Below are positions 24,201-33,096 of a DNA stretch of 64,000 nucleotides, piece by piece (position 1 is the first letter of the stretch; each line of letters starts with the position of its first letter). This DNA comes from Hyphomonas pacifica (GTDB taxonomy: Bacteria; Pseudomonadota; Alphaproteobacteria; Caulobacterales; Hyphomonadaceae). The notes under the pieces were generated by a model that searched no databases, was not told where the DNA came from, and saw only the letters and a program-made list of their open reading frames with translations. The translations under genes were made by a program, and so were the position numbers. The DNA lies in assembly GCF_000682675.1 (NCBI RefSeq), contig NZ_AWFA01000006.1, positions 25,778 through 89,777 on the forward strand, written 5' to 3'.

Positions 24201-25397
24201 ATGGCGGATGACCGTCGCCTGTACGATTTGCAACGGCTCCACACTTTGGGGCTGGATCTGGAGTCCAGTCAGGACGAGGCCGAGCTGAAAAGCCCCTGCC
24301 TGCTGACAGAGGATTGCCGTGAGTCCGGTGAGAACAGCCTCACGCTGAATCTTGAGACCGAGACATTCCACTGCGTAAATTGCAATCAGTCTGGTAGCTT
24401 GCGTGAGCTGGTCCGCGCCCTGGAAGGCGGCGCTCTTGTGCCGGTTAGCCCCGCCGAGCCAAAACCGCTGGAAGTTACCCGCATTGTTGACGCCGATTAT
24501 ACGCCGGTTGAGGTAAAGCCTGTTCAGGCGGTCGCGAAGAAGGCTGAGCCTAAAGTGCTGCAACTGAAGGACGCCCAGCGCATTCGCACACCTGAAGAGA
24601 TCAGGATGGAGCATAAGCGCGCCAAACAGGCTGCGCGTGAAGGGCGTCATACGGGTGAGAAGATCATCATCACCCTTCTGGCGCTTGTCTTTCTTGGCGC
24701 CGGACTGTCGGCAGCCGCGCTCAGCGGCTTCGCCAATTATCAGGCTTTTTCCAGTTCCGTTGCCGATCCGCTGCAGGCGGGCGTCTGGGGCTGGACGGGC
24801 GTAATTGCGGCGGTCGTCTCCTTTGGTGGCTTTACCTTCTTCTATTGGCATACGGCCAACAGGCGCATGAAAGAGGGTGTTCGGGCGCTATTTTTCGCGT
24901 TGGCCGGGGCGGGGACATCCATTGTCGGCACGCAGATGTATATCGCCGCCAACAACAAGGCCGCAGAGATGGAGCAGGTGCAGGCCAGCTCCAATCGTGA
25001 AATCCTTGAAAGCCAGATCGCAGACTGGCGCCGCCAGCTTGAGGGCATTCCGGCTGATACGCGCACCGTAGAGGGGCTTGAGACCTATCTCGCAGAGGTT
25101 GAGCGGGTCGGGCGCACGCATCAAAAGCCATATCGCGATGCACAAAACGAATTGGGGCTTGCAAAACGCCGGGACGAACTGCAGGCCAAGATCGAGACGG
25201 CCAATGCAGAGCTGCTGGGCACAGGCCAGGGCGAGATTCTCGTTCAGGCACAAACGCGCACCTCCATTCCGGGATGGTTCTTTGCGGGCATGCTGGAACT
25301 GTTTTCCAGTCAGGGCACATCCATCGGCCTTGTCGCGCTGCTGATCCTGTATGGTCGACGTACAGTTAACCCGCCGACTGGCAGCGTTAACGCTTGA
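24201..25397 (+). CDS. Membrane protein with an N-terminal CHC2-type (primase-like) zinc finger
   Basis: A 398-residue protein I cannot assign to a named family. Residues ~30-72 look like a DnaG-type zinc finger (S-P-C-L ... C39 ... F-H-C-V-N-C-N-Q-S-G-S-L-R-E-L-V). A charged linker follows, then three hydrophobic segments (about 155-180, 195-216, 224-246), a long predicted coiled coil (about 250-340) and a last hydrophobic segment near 355-385 before a short tail. No primase TOPRIM domain exists. A nucleic-acid-binding head tethered to the membrane is the straightforward reading. It is a single-gene unit with its own terminator. Confidence 0.65.
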   Translation: MADDRRLYDLQRLHTLGLDLESSQDEAELKSPCLLTEDCRESGENSLTLNLETETFHCVNCNQSGSLRELVRALEGGALVPVSPAEPKPLEVTRIVDADYTPVEVKPVQAVAKKAEPKVLQLKDAQRIRTPEEIRMEHKRAKQAAREGRHTGEKIIITLLALVFLGAGLSAAALSGFANYQAFSSSVADPLQAGVWGWTGVIAAVVSFGGFTFFYWHTANRRMKEGVRALFFALAGAGTSIVGTQMYIAANNKAAEMEQVQASSNREILESQIADWRRQLEGIPADTRTVEGLETYLAEVERVGRTHQKPYRDAQNELGLAKRRDELQAKIETANAELLGTGQGEILVQAQTRTSIPGWFFAGMLELFSSQGTSIGLVALLILYGRRTVNPPTGSVNA

Positions 25398-25479
25398 AAA
25401 CCCTCAAAAAATGAACCTTTTCGGGCCCGAGGCATAGAATCTGTGAAGCAACGCTCTGGTGCTTCTCCATCCAACTTAC

Positions 25480-25510
25480 AAGCCGGTACAGAATGTACCG
25501 GCTTTTTCTT
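25480..25510 (+). terminator. Terminator of the zinc-finger membrane protein gene
   Basis: AAGCCGGTAC and GTACCGGCTT pair around five bases, followed by TTTCTTT. Confidence 0.85.
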
Positions 25511-25695
25511 TGCTGCGTAGCAATCCTTATGGAATCATGGCGTGCTTCTTGCGGAGTGAGGCCTGAACTGCACTATTCTTTGCAATATGTGCGGGAGATT
25601 GCCAAACGGGGCCGAGAGGACAGGAACATGATCCTGAGAACAGAGACAGCATGCCAGTCTGTGAAGAGGTACGGTAAACGGGATGGACGCCCGGC

Positions 25696-26241
25696 ATGAA
25701 TTTGTTCTTCCGTTTTCTGCGCGTTTTCCTGCCAGCGTTTTTCTCCCGCCAGCGAACCAATCTGCTGGATGTGCACATCGTCAAATCCGCCGTCTGGCTG
25801 GGAGACCAGGACCCGATGGGGCACATGACGAACTCACGATATTCCTCTTTCACAGACCTCGGCATCATGAATTTCATGGGCCGTACCGGCACGCTGAAAG
25901 CCTTCCGAAAGCGAGGCTGGATGCCGGTGATCCAGCATGAATCCCTTACCTTCTACAGGATGATGAAATTCCCGCAAAAGTTTGAACTGCGTACACAGAT
26001 GGTGGGCTGGGAGGATTGCTATATCTGCTTTCGGCACGAGTTTCATAGCAAGGGTAAGCTGATTGCCGAAAGCCGCATGGTTGCCCGTCTGACAGGCCGC
26101 CGGAAATCCAGGGTGACGGCAGAGATGGCGCTGGAAGCGCTCGGGCTTTCCGTCGAAAGCCCGCAACTGGGCCAGCGCTATCTGGATGCGATTGCAGACC
26201 TTAAGGCAAAGGCCGCTGAACGTGCGGCCGAGAAGGCCTAG
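25696..26241 (+). CDS. Hotdog-fold thioesterase family protein
   Basis: A 181-residue protein of the 4HBT-like/THEM6 type: the N-terminal hydrophobic stretch is followed by V-W-L-G-D-Q-D-P-M-G-H-M-T-N-S-R-Y, the hotdog motif with the conserved Asp and His, then a central strand-rich region and an Ala/Lys-rich C-terminal helix. Such proteins cleave acyl-CoA or act in phospholipid homeostasis. The last four bases overlap the end of the converging cdd gene. Confidence 0.8.
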   Translation: MNLFFRFLRVFLPAFFSRQRTNLLDVHIVKSAVWLGDQDPMGHMTNSRYSSFTDLGIMNFMGRTGTLKAFRKRGWMPVIQHESLTFYRMMKFPQKFELRTQMVGWEDCYICFRHEFHSKGKLIAESRMVARLTGRRKSRVTAEMALEALGLSVESPQLGQRYLDAIADLKAKAAERAAEKA

Positions 26242-26681
26242 GGTTTCAGCTCAAAGGCGCTCGGCAATAGCTCGGCCAGTGTCCAGCTTTCAAGGCCGCT
26301 GCCATCTGCTGCGAGGCTGAGCACTTGGCAGTCCGGTCCGCCAAGTTCCGCAATCTTCTGGCGGCAGCCCCCACACGGCGTGAGGCCGCCCTCACCACCG
26401 ATAACGAGGACCACCGAGCAGCGTTTGCCCCCGGCGGTGATCATGGCGCCCAGTGCAGACGGCTCGGCGCAGGTGCCCATAGGATAGGACGCATTCTCGA
26501 CATTACAGCCCGCAAAGATACGGCCCTGCTCATCCAGCACCGCGGCCCCGACCTTGAAGCCGGAATAGGGCGCATGGGCGTTTTCTCGCGCAGCCATGGC
26601 TGCCTTTGTCAGCCGGTCCATCAGGGCGTCATCGATCTGGCGCAAAAGCGATATCCTCTGGTCAAGCACCTGCTTAAACAT
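26238..26681 (-). CDS. cdd: Cytidine deaminase
   Basis: A 147-residue homotetrameric-type cytidine deaminase converting (deoxy)cytidine to uridine. The substrate motif N-V-E-N-A-S-Y is followed by C-A-E (zinc Cys and catalytic Glu) and P-C-G-G-C-R-Q (two zinc Cys). C-A-E is followed by P-S instead of the usual R-T/R-V, a small deviation next to the active site. A start at M-D-R-L-T (26621) is also possible. It is divergent from a nucleoside hydrolase, consistent with pyrimidine salvage. Confidence 0.9.
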   Translation of the reverse strand: MFKQVLDQRISLLRQIDDALMDRLTKAAMAARENAHAPYSGFKVGAAVLDEQGRIFAGCNVENASYPMGTCAEPSALGAMITAGGKRCSVVLVIGGEGGLTPCGGCRQKIAELGGPDCQVLSLAADGSGLESWTLAELLPSAFELKP

Positions 26682-26734
26682 TAGGCAGGATAGCCTTGTG
26701 TATAGTTTGAAAGACTTAAGATCTGGCGACCCAT

Positions 26735-27658
26735 ATGACGAAATTACCCCTCATCATAGATTGTGATCCCGGTGTGGATGACGCCGTCATGCTGATGATG
26801 GCGCTGGCCAGTCCTGTGCTGGATGTGCGGGCCATCACCGCCGTTGCCGGCAATGTGCCGTTGCCCCTGACCAGCCGGAATGCGCGCATGATGTGCGATC
26901 TGATGGGACGCACGGATATCCCCGTTTATGCTGGCTGTCCGCGTCCGATGGTGCGCACGCCTGTCACAGCGGAGGAGTTCCATGGCGAGAGCGGCATTGC
27001 AGGGCTCGACCCGTTCAGCCCCGAAACGCCGCTCGCGCCGGACCATGCTGTTACCGTGCTGATCGATCAATTGCGTGCCGCCGGGCCAAAGGGGCTTTCC
27101 CTGGTCGTGACCGGGCCAATGACAAATATCGCTGCGGCCATCGTCATGGCGCCCGATATTGTCGAGAATATTGACCAGCTCATCCTGATGGCTGGGGCGG
27201 ACACTGAAGGCGGAAACATCACGCCTTTCTCCGAATTCAACGTGTTCGCAGACCCGCACGCCGCCCAAATTGTGCTCAGCTCTGGCGCGTCAGCCACGCT
27301 GTTGTCACTGGATGTGACACATCAGGTGCGGGCCGTGCCGGAAAGGCTCGACGCATTCCGCGCAATACCCGGGGAGCGGGCGGCCATTCTGGTAAAGCTG
27401 CTCGAAGCGGCGAATAGGCTGGAGCAGAAATGGAAGGGCAAGAGCACGCCGATGCATGATCCCTCCACCATTGCGTGGCTGCTCGCGCGGGAGCTGTTTG
27501 ACAGCAGGCCTGCCGCAGTTTCCGTGGAAACCAATGCCGGCGTCCGCTTCGGGCAGACCGAGGTGTCGCGCACACAGGATGGTCCGCACACATGGGTGAC
27601 GCAGGCCGATGCGGACGGTTTCTTTGAGCTTCTGAAAAGCCTGGTGGAGGCTGCATGA
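26735..27658 (+). CDS. Inosine-uridine-preferring nucleoside hydrolase
   Basis: A 307-residue nucleoside hydrolase that splits ribonucleosides into base and ribose. The calcium-binding signature I-I-D-C-D-P-G-V-D-D is at residues 7-16, the later F-N-V-F-A-D-P-H-A-A contributes the second part of the site and M-H-D-P-S gives the catalytic His-Asp region. Purine or pyrimidine preference cannot be told. Its stop overlaps the ribokinase start (ATGA), so ribose released by this enzyme would be phosphorylated by the next product. Confidence 0.92.
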   Translation: MTKLPLIIDCDPGVDDAVMLMMALASPVLDVRAITAVAGNVPLPLTSRNARMMCDLMGRTDIPVYAGCPRPMVRTPVTAEEFHGESGIAGLDPFSPETPLAPDHAVTVLIDQLRAAGPKGLSLVVTGPMTNIAAAIVMAPDIVENIDQLILMAGADTEGGNITPFSEFNVFADPHAAQIVLSSGASATLLSLDVTHQVRAVPERLDAFRAIPGERAAILVKLLEAANRLEQKWKGKSTPMHDPSTIAWLLARELFDSRPAAVSVETNAGVRFGQTEVSRTQDGPHTWVTQADADGFFELLKSLVEAA

Positions 27659-28491
27659 TTACCGTCGTCGGATCGATTAATCTGGACATCGTCGCGACTG
27701 GCCCGAAGCTGCCGCGACCGGGAGAAACAGTGACTGGCGCAAAGCTCGCCCGCCATCCGGGCGGGAAGGGGGCCAATCAGGCACTTGCGGCCCGACGGCT
27801 CGGCGCACAGGTCCGGCTTGCCGGAGCTGTCGGCGCAGACGACATGGCGGAAGAAGCGCTCAAACTGCTTCAGGCGGGCGGCGTGGACTTGTCCGGCGTA
27901 CAACATGTGAATGGCGAAACCACCGGCGTGGCCCTGATCGCCGTCTCGGCGGATGGCGAAAACCAGATTGTCGTGTGCCCCGGCGCGAACACCGTGCTGC
28001 GCCCGTCGGACATAGAATTCCTGGACATCGAGCACATGATGGGCGTGCTGGAAGTCAGCCCGGAAACCCTGCTGGCCGCTGCCCGCAAGGCAACAGGCTT
28101 TGTCAGCCTCAACCTGGCGCCTGCCATGGATGTGCCGGACGAACTGCTGGCGGCCGCGGACCTGATCAGCGTGAATGAAACAGAGGCGGCCTTCTATGGT
28201 GGCGCCCTGCATAGGCTGGATGCCTGGATCGCCATCTCGCTCGGTTCGGAAGGCGCAACGCTGTGGCGCGGCGGCAGGGAAGTCGCGCGGGCCGAGCCAC
28301 CCAAGGTGACCGTCGTGGATTCTGTCGGGGCAGGGGATACCTTCACTGCAGCGCTGACCGTTGCCCTGATTGAGGGCAAGTCACCCGAGGATGCCCTGCA
28401 TTTTGCAGTCGTGGCGGGCGCGGTTGCCTGCACCAGACCCGGCGCGCAACCCAGCCTGCCAAAGCGGCTGGACCTTGATGCCTGGCTTTAG
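27655..28491 (+). CDS. rbsK: Ribokinase (PfkB family)
   Basis: A 278-residue PfkB-family sugar kinase: the N-terminal G-S-I-N-L-D-I-V, the G-G-K-G-A-N-Q-A-L-A-A sugar-binding motif (residues 38-48) and the C-terminal D-S-V-G-A-G-D-T-F-T-A with the catalytic Asp. It is somewhat shorter than typical ribokinases (about 300). Phosphorylation of ribose to ribose-5-phosphate is inferred from the family and from its coupling to the nucleoside hydrolase. Confidence 0.9.
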   Translation: MITVVGSINLDIVATGPKLPRPGETVTGAKLARHPGGKGANQALAARRLGAQVRLAGAVGADDMAEEALKLLQAGGVDLSGVQHVNGETTGVALIAVSADGENQIVVCPGANTVLRPSDIEFLDIEHMMGVLEVSPETLLAAARKATGFVSLNLAPAMDVPDELLAAADLISVNETEAAFYGGALHRLDAWIAISLGSEGATLWRGGREVARAEPPKVTVVDSVGAGDTFTAALTVALIEGKSPEDALHFAVVAGAVACTRPGAQPSLPKRLDLDAWL

Positions 28492-28576
28492 TCGCAAGGG
28501 TTTCACATGTCAGGGAATTGACGTGACCGCCAGATAAGCCTTTCTGGCCATAGGTATGATGTTTGGAGGTGGCGCT

Positions 28577-29365
28577 ATGCTCCGTTTGATCTGCAGTGCA
28601 ATCCTTGGGGTAGCCCTCGCCTTGCCGGCGGCCGCCTGGGGCAAGACCGGCCACCGTGTCGTCGCCGCCATCGCGGACGAATATCTGAGTGACGAGGCCG
28701 CCGCGGCGGTGGAAGACATTCTTGGTCCGGAGAGCATGGCAGAGGCCGCTGACTGGGCCGACTTCATGCGCTCGGACTCCTCAGACTTCTGGCGCCGCGA
28801 AGCCAATCCCTGGCACTATGTCACCATCCCGGAAGGCGAGACCTACGCGGACATCACGCCGCCGCCAGAGGGCAATGCGATTACAGCGCTGGAGCATTTC
28901 CGTGCCATTGCCGTGGACGAGACCCAGCCGCTGGAACAGCGCCAGTTGGCGCTCCGCTTCATCATCCACCTGGTCGGCGACCTCCAGCAGCCCCTGCACG
29001 CCGGCAACGGCACCGACCGGGGCGCAAACCTCTTCACCTGCTACTTCTTCGAAGACCTGACCAATCTGCACGAAGTCTGGGACGAATTGCTGATCAATTA
29101 TGAGGAGCTGTCCTACACAGAGTGGACCGACTGGCTGACCTCCAAGATCACGGCCGAAAACATCCTCGTCTGGTCCGCCGCAACGCCCGCCGAGTGGGCA
29201 GACGAGAGCGCAGCCATCCGTGACCAGATCTATCCGGACCACCAGATCCTGAAGTGGGAATATGTCTACCAGACTCGCCCGATCCTGCGTCAGCAGCTCT
29301 CCAAAGGCGGCGTCCGCCTCGCGGCGTATCTGAACGAGATGTTTGCGGAAGGCGCGACCGAGTAG
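28577..29365 (+). CDS. Secreted S1/P1 nuclease
   Basis: A 262-residue S1/P1-type zinc nuclease. The start at 28577 is preferred because GGAGGTGGCG precedes it. The signal peptide ends A-A-A and the mature protein begins W-G-K-T-G-H, the invariant Trp whose amino end binds zinc. Further zinc ligands are in A-D-W-A-D, N-P-W-H-Y, H-L-V-G-D-L-Q-Q-P-L-H-A and N-L-H-E-V-W-D. These enzymes degrade single-stranded DNA and RNA in the periplasm or outside the cell to nucleotides. It follows the nucleoside-salvage genes on the same strand. Confidence 0.92.
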   Translation: MLRLICSAILGVALALPAAAWGKTGHRVVAAIADEYLSDEAAAAVEDILGPESMAEAADWADFMRSDSSDFWRREANPWHYVTIPEGETYADITPPPEGNAITALEHFRAIAVDETQPLEQRQLALRFIIHLVGDLQQPLHAGNGTDRGANLFTCYFFEDLTNLHEVWDELLINYEELSYTEWTDWLTSKITAENILVWSAATPAEWADESAAIRDQIYPDHQILKWEYVYQTRPILRQQLSKGGVRLAAYLNEMFAEGATE

Positions 29366-29375
29366 CCCACGCTTG

Positions 29376-29456
29376 TCATGCTTCGACTTCGCTCAGCATG
29401 AGCACTTCGGATTTTCAGCACCGTGCGAACTCATCCTGAGCGAAGTTAAGGGATGA
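29376..29456. repeat. Dispersed palindromic repeat (TCATGCTTCGA...TCATCCTGAGCGAAG type)
   Basis: An imperfect inverted repeat: CTTCGACTTCGCTCAGCATGAG at one side pairs with CTCATCCTGAGCGAAGTTAAG on the other (three mismatches), with a ~28-base centre. This is a widespread intergenic repeat type. It separates the converging S1/P1 nuclease and rpoN genes. Confidence 0.65.
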
Positions 29457-29475
29457 ACGGGCCGGCCTTTTGCTC

Positions 29476-30963
29476 TTAACTCGCCCGATTAATCCGGCGG
29501 CGTTGGACGCTGGAGGGGATGTTGAGGCTTTCACGATATTTGGCGACCGTACGTCGGGCGATTTCGACGCCGTAGCCGGTCAGGATTTCCACGATCTGGT
29601 CGTCGGAGAGTACATCGTCGGCATCTTCACCATCGATCAATTGCTTGATCCGGTAACGTACAGCCTCGGCGGAATGCGCTTCGCCGCCTCCGGTTGCCGG
29701 GATGGCGGCAGAGAAGAAGTATTTCAGCTCAAAGAGTCCGCGCGGTGTGGACATGTATTTGTTGGTCGTCACGCGGCTGACGGTCGACTCGTGCATCTCG
29801 ATGGCATCCGCCACCTGTTTCAGGTTGAGCGGCCGCAAATGGGCGACGCCATGCGCAAAGAACGCGTCCTGCTGGCGGACAATCTCGCTCGCCACTTTCA
29901 GAATGGTGCGCGCGCGCTGGTCTAGGGATTTAATCAGCCATGTGGCAGACGCCGCGCATTCGGAAATAAATTCCTTCTCCTTGTCCCGCATCGGGAGCGC
30001 CGTGACTTCGGCATAATAGGCCTTGTCCATCAGGACACGGGGAAGATTGTCGGAATTCAGTTCGACGGCGAACATGCCATTCGGCAGTTCCCGGACGAAC
30101 ACGTCCGGCGTCACCGCGACAGACGCATCGCTGGAGAAGCCTGATCCAGGCTTGGGCGACAGCTGGCGCAGCTCCGACATCATGTCGAGTAGGTCTTCCT
30201 TGCCGACGCCGCAGACCTCTGCGAGGCCTTTGAGGTCGTGCTTGGCGACCATTTGCAAATTCTCGACCATGGCCTCCATGGCCGGGTCATACCGGCCGCG
30301 CTCCTTCAGTTGCAGGCCGAGGCATTCGGGAATGGAGCGTGCCATTACGCCTGTGGGGTCAAAGCCTTGGCAAACGTCCAGCACCGCTTCTATGTTCGCA
30401 ACATCTGCACCGAGCGCTTCGGCTATGTCTTCAAGGTCGCCGCGCATATAGCCGCTATCATCTGTCTCATCAATCAGGCGAGCGGCGATCAGGCGATCTG
30501 CGGCAGACAGGCCGGCGAGATTCAATTGCGTGTGGAGATGTTCGTGCAGGGATACTTCGGAGCTGAGATTGGCCGTGTAGTCGAAATCCTCGCCCGAGCC
30601 GTTGCCGCCAACGCCGGACCAGTCCGCCTTGGCGGATGGGCCGCTATTGCCGGCGGGCATGGCCGCATCAGATCCGGTGCCAGGCTCGTAGACATCCTCG
30701 CCAGGCGCATCCAGTTGTTCGCGCGCTTCTCCGAGGCCGGAGGAATCGTCAAGGGACAGCTGCTCGTTTTTGCTGGAGCTATCTGTCTCATTATTGCCGC
30801 CATCAGTTTCCTCTGCCTTGTTCAGCAGGGGGTTGCGCTCGATTTCGGCTTCCACGAACTCTGTCAGTTCCTGGTTTGAGAGTTGCAACAGCTTTATCGC
30901 CTGCTGAAGCTGCGGCGTCATTACCAGAGACTGGCCCTGGCGCATGTCGAGTGACTGTTTCAT
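29476..30963 (-). CDS. rpoN: RNA polymerase sigma-54 factor
   Basis: A 495-residue RpoN. Region I starts M-K-Q-S-L-D-M-R-Q-G-Q-S-L-V-M-T-P-Q-L-Q-Q-A-I-K (Gln-rich activator contact), region II is acidic and poorly conserved, and region III has the core-binding part and the C-terminal RpoN box A-R-R-T-V-A-K-Y-R (about 475). It directs transcription from -24/-12 promoters with AAA+ activators such as the PspF encoded at 43 kb. It follows lptB; the usual downstream hpf-ptsN pair is found 9 kb away instead. Confidence 0.97.
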   Translation of the reverse strand: MKQSLDMRQGQSLVMTPQLQQAIKLLQLSNQELTEFVEAEIERNPLLNKAEETDGGNNETDSSSKNEQLSLDDSSGLGEAREQLDAPGEDVYEPGTGSDAAMPAGNSGPSAKADWSGVGGNGSGEDFDYTANLSSEVSLHEHLHTQLNLAGLSAADRLIAARLIDETDDSGYMRGDLEDIAEALGADVANIEAVLDVCQGFDPTGVMARSIPECLGLQLKERGRYDPAMEAMVENLQMVAKHDLKGLAEVCGVGKEDLLDMMSELRQLSPKPGSGFSSDASVAVTPDVFVRELPNGMFAVELNSDNLPRVLMDKAYYAEVTALPMRDKEKEFISECAASATWLIKSLDQRARTILKVASEIVRQQDAFFAHGVAHLRPLNLKQVADAIEMHESTVSRVTTNKYMSTPRGLFELKYFFSAAIPATGGGEAHSAEAVRYRIKQLIDGEDADDVLSDDQIVEILTGYGVEIARRTVAKYRESLNIPSSVQRRRINRAS

Positions 30964-30984
30964 TCTATAAGCCCGCGCCTTTCC

Positions 30985-31758
30985 TCAAGCGGCGAACTGT
31001 TCACCCAGATAGACCCTGCGCACTTCCTCATTCGTCAACACATCTTGCGGTGTGCCGTTGAACAGGACTTCGCCTTCATACATCACATAGGCCCGGTCCA
31101 CGATCTGCAGCGTCTCACGCACCTGGTGGTCTGTGATCAGAACACCCAGGCCGCGCTGCTTCAGATAGCGGACAAGTTCGGAAATGTCGGAAATGGCGAG
31201 CGGGTCGATACCGGTGAACGGTTCATCCAGTAGCATGAAGCTCGGACGGGATGCGAGCGCGCGGGCAATTTCCACCCGGCGGCGTTCGCCCCCGGAGAGG
31301 GACGTGGCCGCCTGGCCACGTAGATGTTCCACATGCAATTCGCTGAGCAGGCTATCGACCTGTGCCATTCGCGCTGCGCGGTCCTTTTCGACCAGTTCCG
31401 CAACGGCCAATACATTCTCTTCCACGCTCATGCCCCGAAAGATCGAAGCTTCCTGCGGAAGATAGCCCACGCCAAGGCGTGCGCGCTGGTACATGGGCAG
31501 ACGGGTCACGTCTTCACCATCAATCGAGATCGTCCCCGAATCGGCGCCTATCAGGCCCATGATCATGTAAAAGCAGGTCGTCTTGCCGGCCCCGTTGGGT
31601 CCGAGCAGGCCGACAACTTCCCCGCGCTGAAGGCTGAGAGAGACATCGCGCACGACCTGTCGCTTGCCAAAAGACTTGGCAATATTCTGCACGACAAGAC
31701 CTTCGGCCGACTCGGTCATCTCTACACTACTTCCTTCATATGCCGGGATTTTTGCCAC
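30985..31758 (-). CDS. lptB: LPS export ABC transporter ATP-binding protein
   Basis: A 257-residue LptB. Walker A is G-P-N-G-A-G-K-T-T, the Q-loop G-Y-L-P-Q-E-A-S-I-F-R, the signature L-S-G-G-E-R-R-R and Walker B F-M-L-L-D-E-P-F. H-switch T-D-H-Q is present. With LptF and LptG, not in this window, it powers extraction of LPS from the inner membrane. It is part of the rnd/lptC-lptA-lptB-rpoN unit. A start at M-T-E-S is also possible. Confidence 0.96.
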   Translation of the reverse strand: MAKIPAYEGSSVEMTESAEGLVVQNIAKSFGKRQVVRDVSLSLQRGEVVGLLGPNGAGKTTCFYMIMGLIGADSGTISIDGEDVTRLPMYQRARLGVGYLPQEASIFRGMSVEENVLAVAELVEKDRAARMAQVDSLLSELHVEHLRGQAATSLSGGERRRVEIARALASRPSFMLLDEPFTGIDPLAISDISELVRYLKQRGLGVLITDHQVRETLQIVDRAYVMYEGEVLFNGTPQDVLTNEEVRRVYLGEQFAA

Positions 31759-31818
31759 CCGAAGAAGGGCTTAATCTTACATACTTAAGATCGGCTTCAC
31801 GATCCTGCTTAAATTTGT

Positions 31819-32346
31819 TCAGTTCCCGCTGGATTTGTTCTCAGGATCAATCACCATACGTGTGCGCCCATTGCCCCCATCCAGCGTGGTGCGGCGCTTG
31901 CCGACCTCTACTGTCAGCACTTCGCCCTCGGCCACATCACGTTCGCGCATCAGGGCAATATTGCCGGTCATGGTGATGGTATCTCTGGAGGCATCATAAC
32001 TGCCGCGGTCGCCCTTCGCTTTCATTTCCGGTGTGATATAGAAGACATTGCCTTCCGCCAGCATGGTCTGAATTTGGCCAAAGCCCCCACCCAGGCCGCC
32101 TGCAGAGGTTTCTTGTCCTGCGGCACGTTCGGCGAAAATCAGCGTGACAGTATCAGCGCGCAGACGGGCATCGCCCTGCTGAATGTCCACATTGCCGATC
32201 AGCAGAACCTTGCGTTCCCGCTCCAGGCTTTCGGTGCGTTCGGAGTTCAGGTAGATCGGGCCGCCTTGGGAGGAGATCTGCGCCGCAGCCGGCATGGTCA
32301 GGGCCGTCAGGGCCGAAAGGGCAACGAGAACCTTATTGAGAGCCAT
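31819..32346 (-). CDS. lptA: LPS transport periplasmic protein LptA
   Basis: A 175-residue LptA/OstA-type protein with a Sec signal ending A-A-A-Q. The beta-jellyroll repeats include L-I-G-N-V-D-I-Q-Q-G-D-A-R-L-R-A-D and I-T-M-T-G-N-I-A-L. It forms the periplasmic bridge that carries LPS to LptD. The ATG at 32346 is preferred over the upstream GTG because GAAGGTGAA lies in front; it overlaps the lptC 3' end by 14 bases. Confidence 0.88.
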   Translation of the reverse strand: MALNKVLVALSALTALTMPAAAQISSQGGPIYLNSERTESLERERKVLLIGNVDIQQGDARLRADTVTLIFAERAAGQETSAGGLGGGFGQIQTMLAEGNVFYITPEMKAKGDRGSYDASRDTITMTGNIALMRERDVAEGEVLTVEVGKRRTTLDGGNGRTRMVIDPENKSSGN

Positions 32347-33007
32347 CAGCTTCACCTTCACCTGTTACGGGCGTCTCCTTAGTTGCAGGATAGATCACCG
32401 TTTTGACATTTCCCTTGCAGACGACGCGGTTGCCATCTTCAAGAACTTCATACGTGTCGCAACTGATATCGCCAAGAGGCCCTCTGCCTTGCAGAGGGGA
32501 GAGGCCCTCGACACGGCCTTCGCCGACAAAGACACGGGCGCCGGAGGTCATGAACGTATATCCGTTTGCGTCAGAGATTCGCACATCCTCGTAAAGTTCC
32601 AGAATGCCGGCATCGCGATCATACATGCCTGAGGGGGCGCTGATCTCACTGCCGGTTTCATCGATCAGAACGGGATTGACCAGATCCACCAATGTGCCGG
32701 TGGCGCGGCGGCGGCGGGCGGCATCTGCCGTGATCTGAAAGCTTTGTCCGGTTGAATCCCGCCCAGAGAAGCGTGGGTTCAGCATGGTGATGGTTTCATC
32801 CTCAGACACCTGCACAGGGGAGGTATCCTTCGCAATGGCGCTGCGGATGATGTAGCCGAGGAACAGGCCGATCGCGATGGCGGCACAGGCGGTGAAAGCC
32901 AGACGCAGATAGCGGACGCGCTGCGACCGTTGGCGCGCCTGCGCCAGGGTCAGCTGGCGGCGTGGAGCCCATAATGATGCCGGGTCGTGATGCTTTACGG
33001 CGTCCAT
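32333..33007 (-). CDS. lptC: LPS export protein LptC
   Basis: A 224-residue LptC: a cytoplasmic N-terminus of ~40 residues, one membrane segment (A-F-T-A-C-A-A-I-A-I-G-L-F-L-G-Y, about 35-55) and a periplasmic jellyroll domain with F-S-G-R-D-S-T-G-Q-S-F-Q-I-T-A. It links the inner membrane LptBFG to LptA. The long cytoplasmic N-terminus is typical of alphaproteobacterial LptC. Confidence 0.88.
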   Translation of the reverse strand: MDAVKHHDPASLWAPRRQLTLAQARQRSQRVRYLRLAFTACAAIAIGLFLGYIIRSAIAKDTSPVQVSEDETITMLNPRFSGRDSTGQSFQITADAARRRRATGTLVDLVNPVLIDETGSEISAPSGMYDRDAGILELYEDVRISDANGYTFMTSGARVFVGEGRVEGLSPLQGRGPLGDISCDTYEVLEDGNRVVCKGNVKTVIYPATKETPVTGEGEADGSQ

Positions 33008-33096
33008 GCCTGCGGGGAGTGCCTGCTGTGAATTAGTCTGAACCTGTTTAGCGCCCTACACTCACTAACGAAAGCGGCGAAGGCATGACAATGCCG

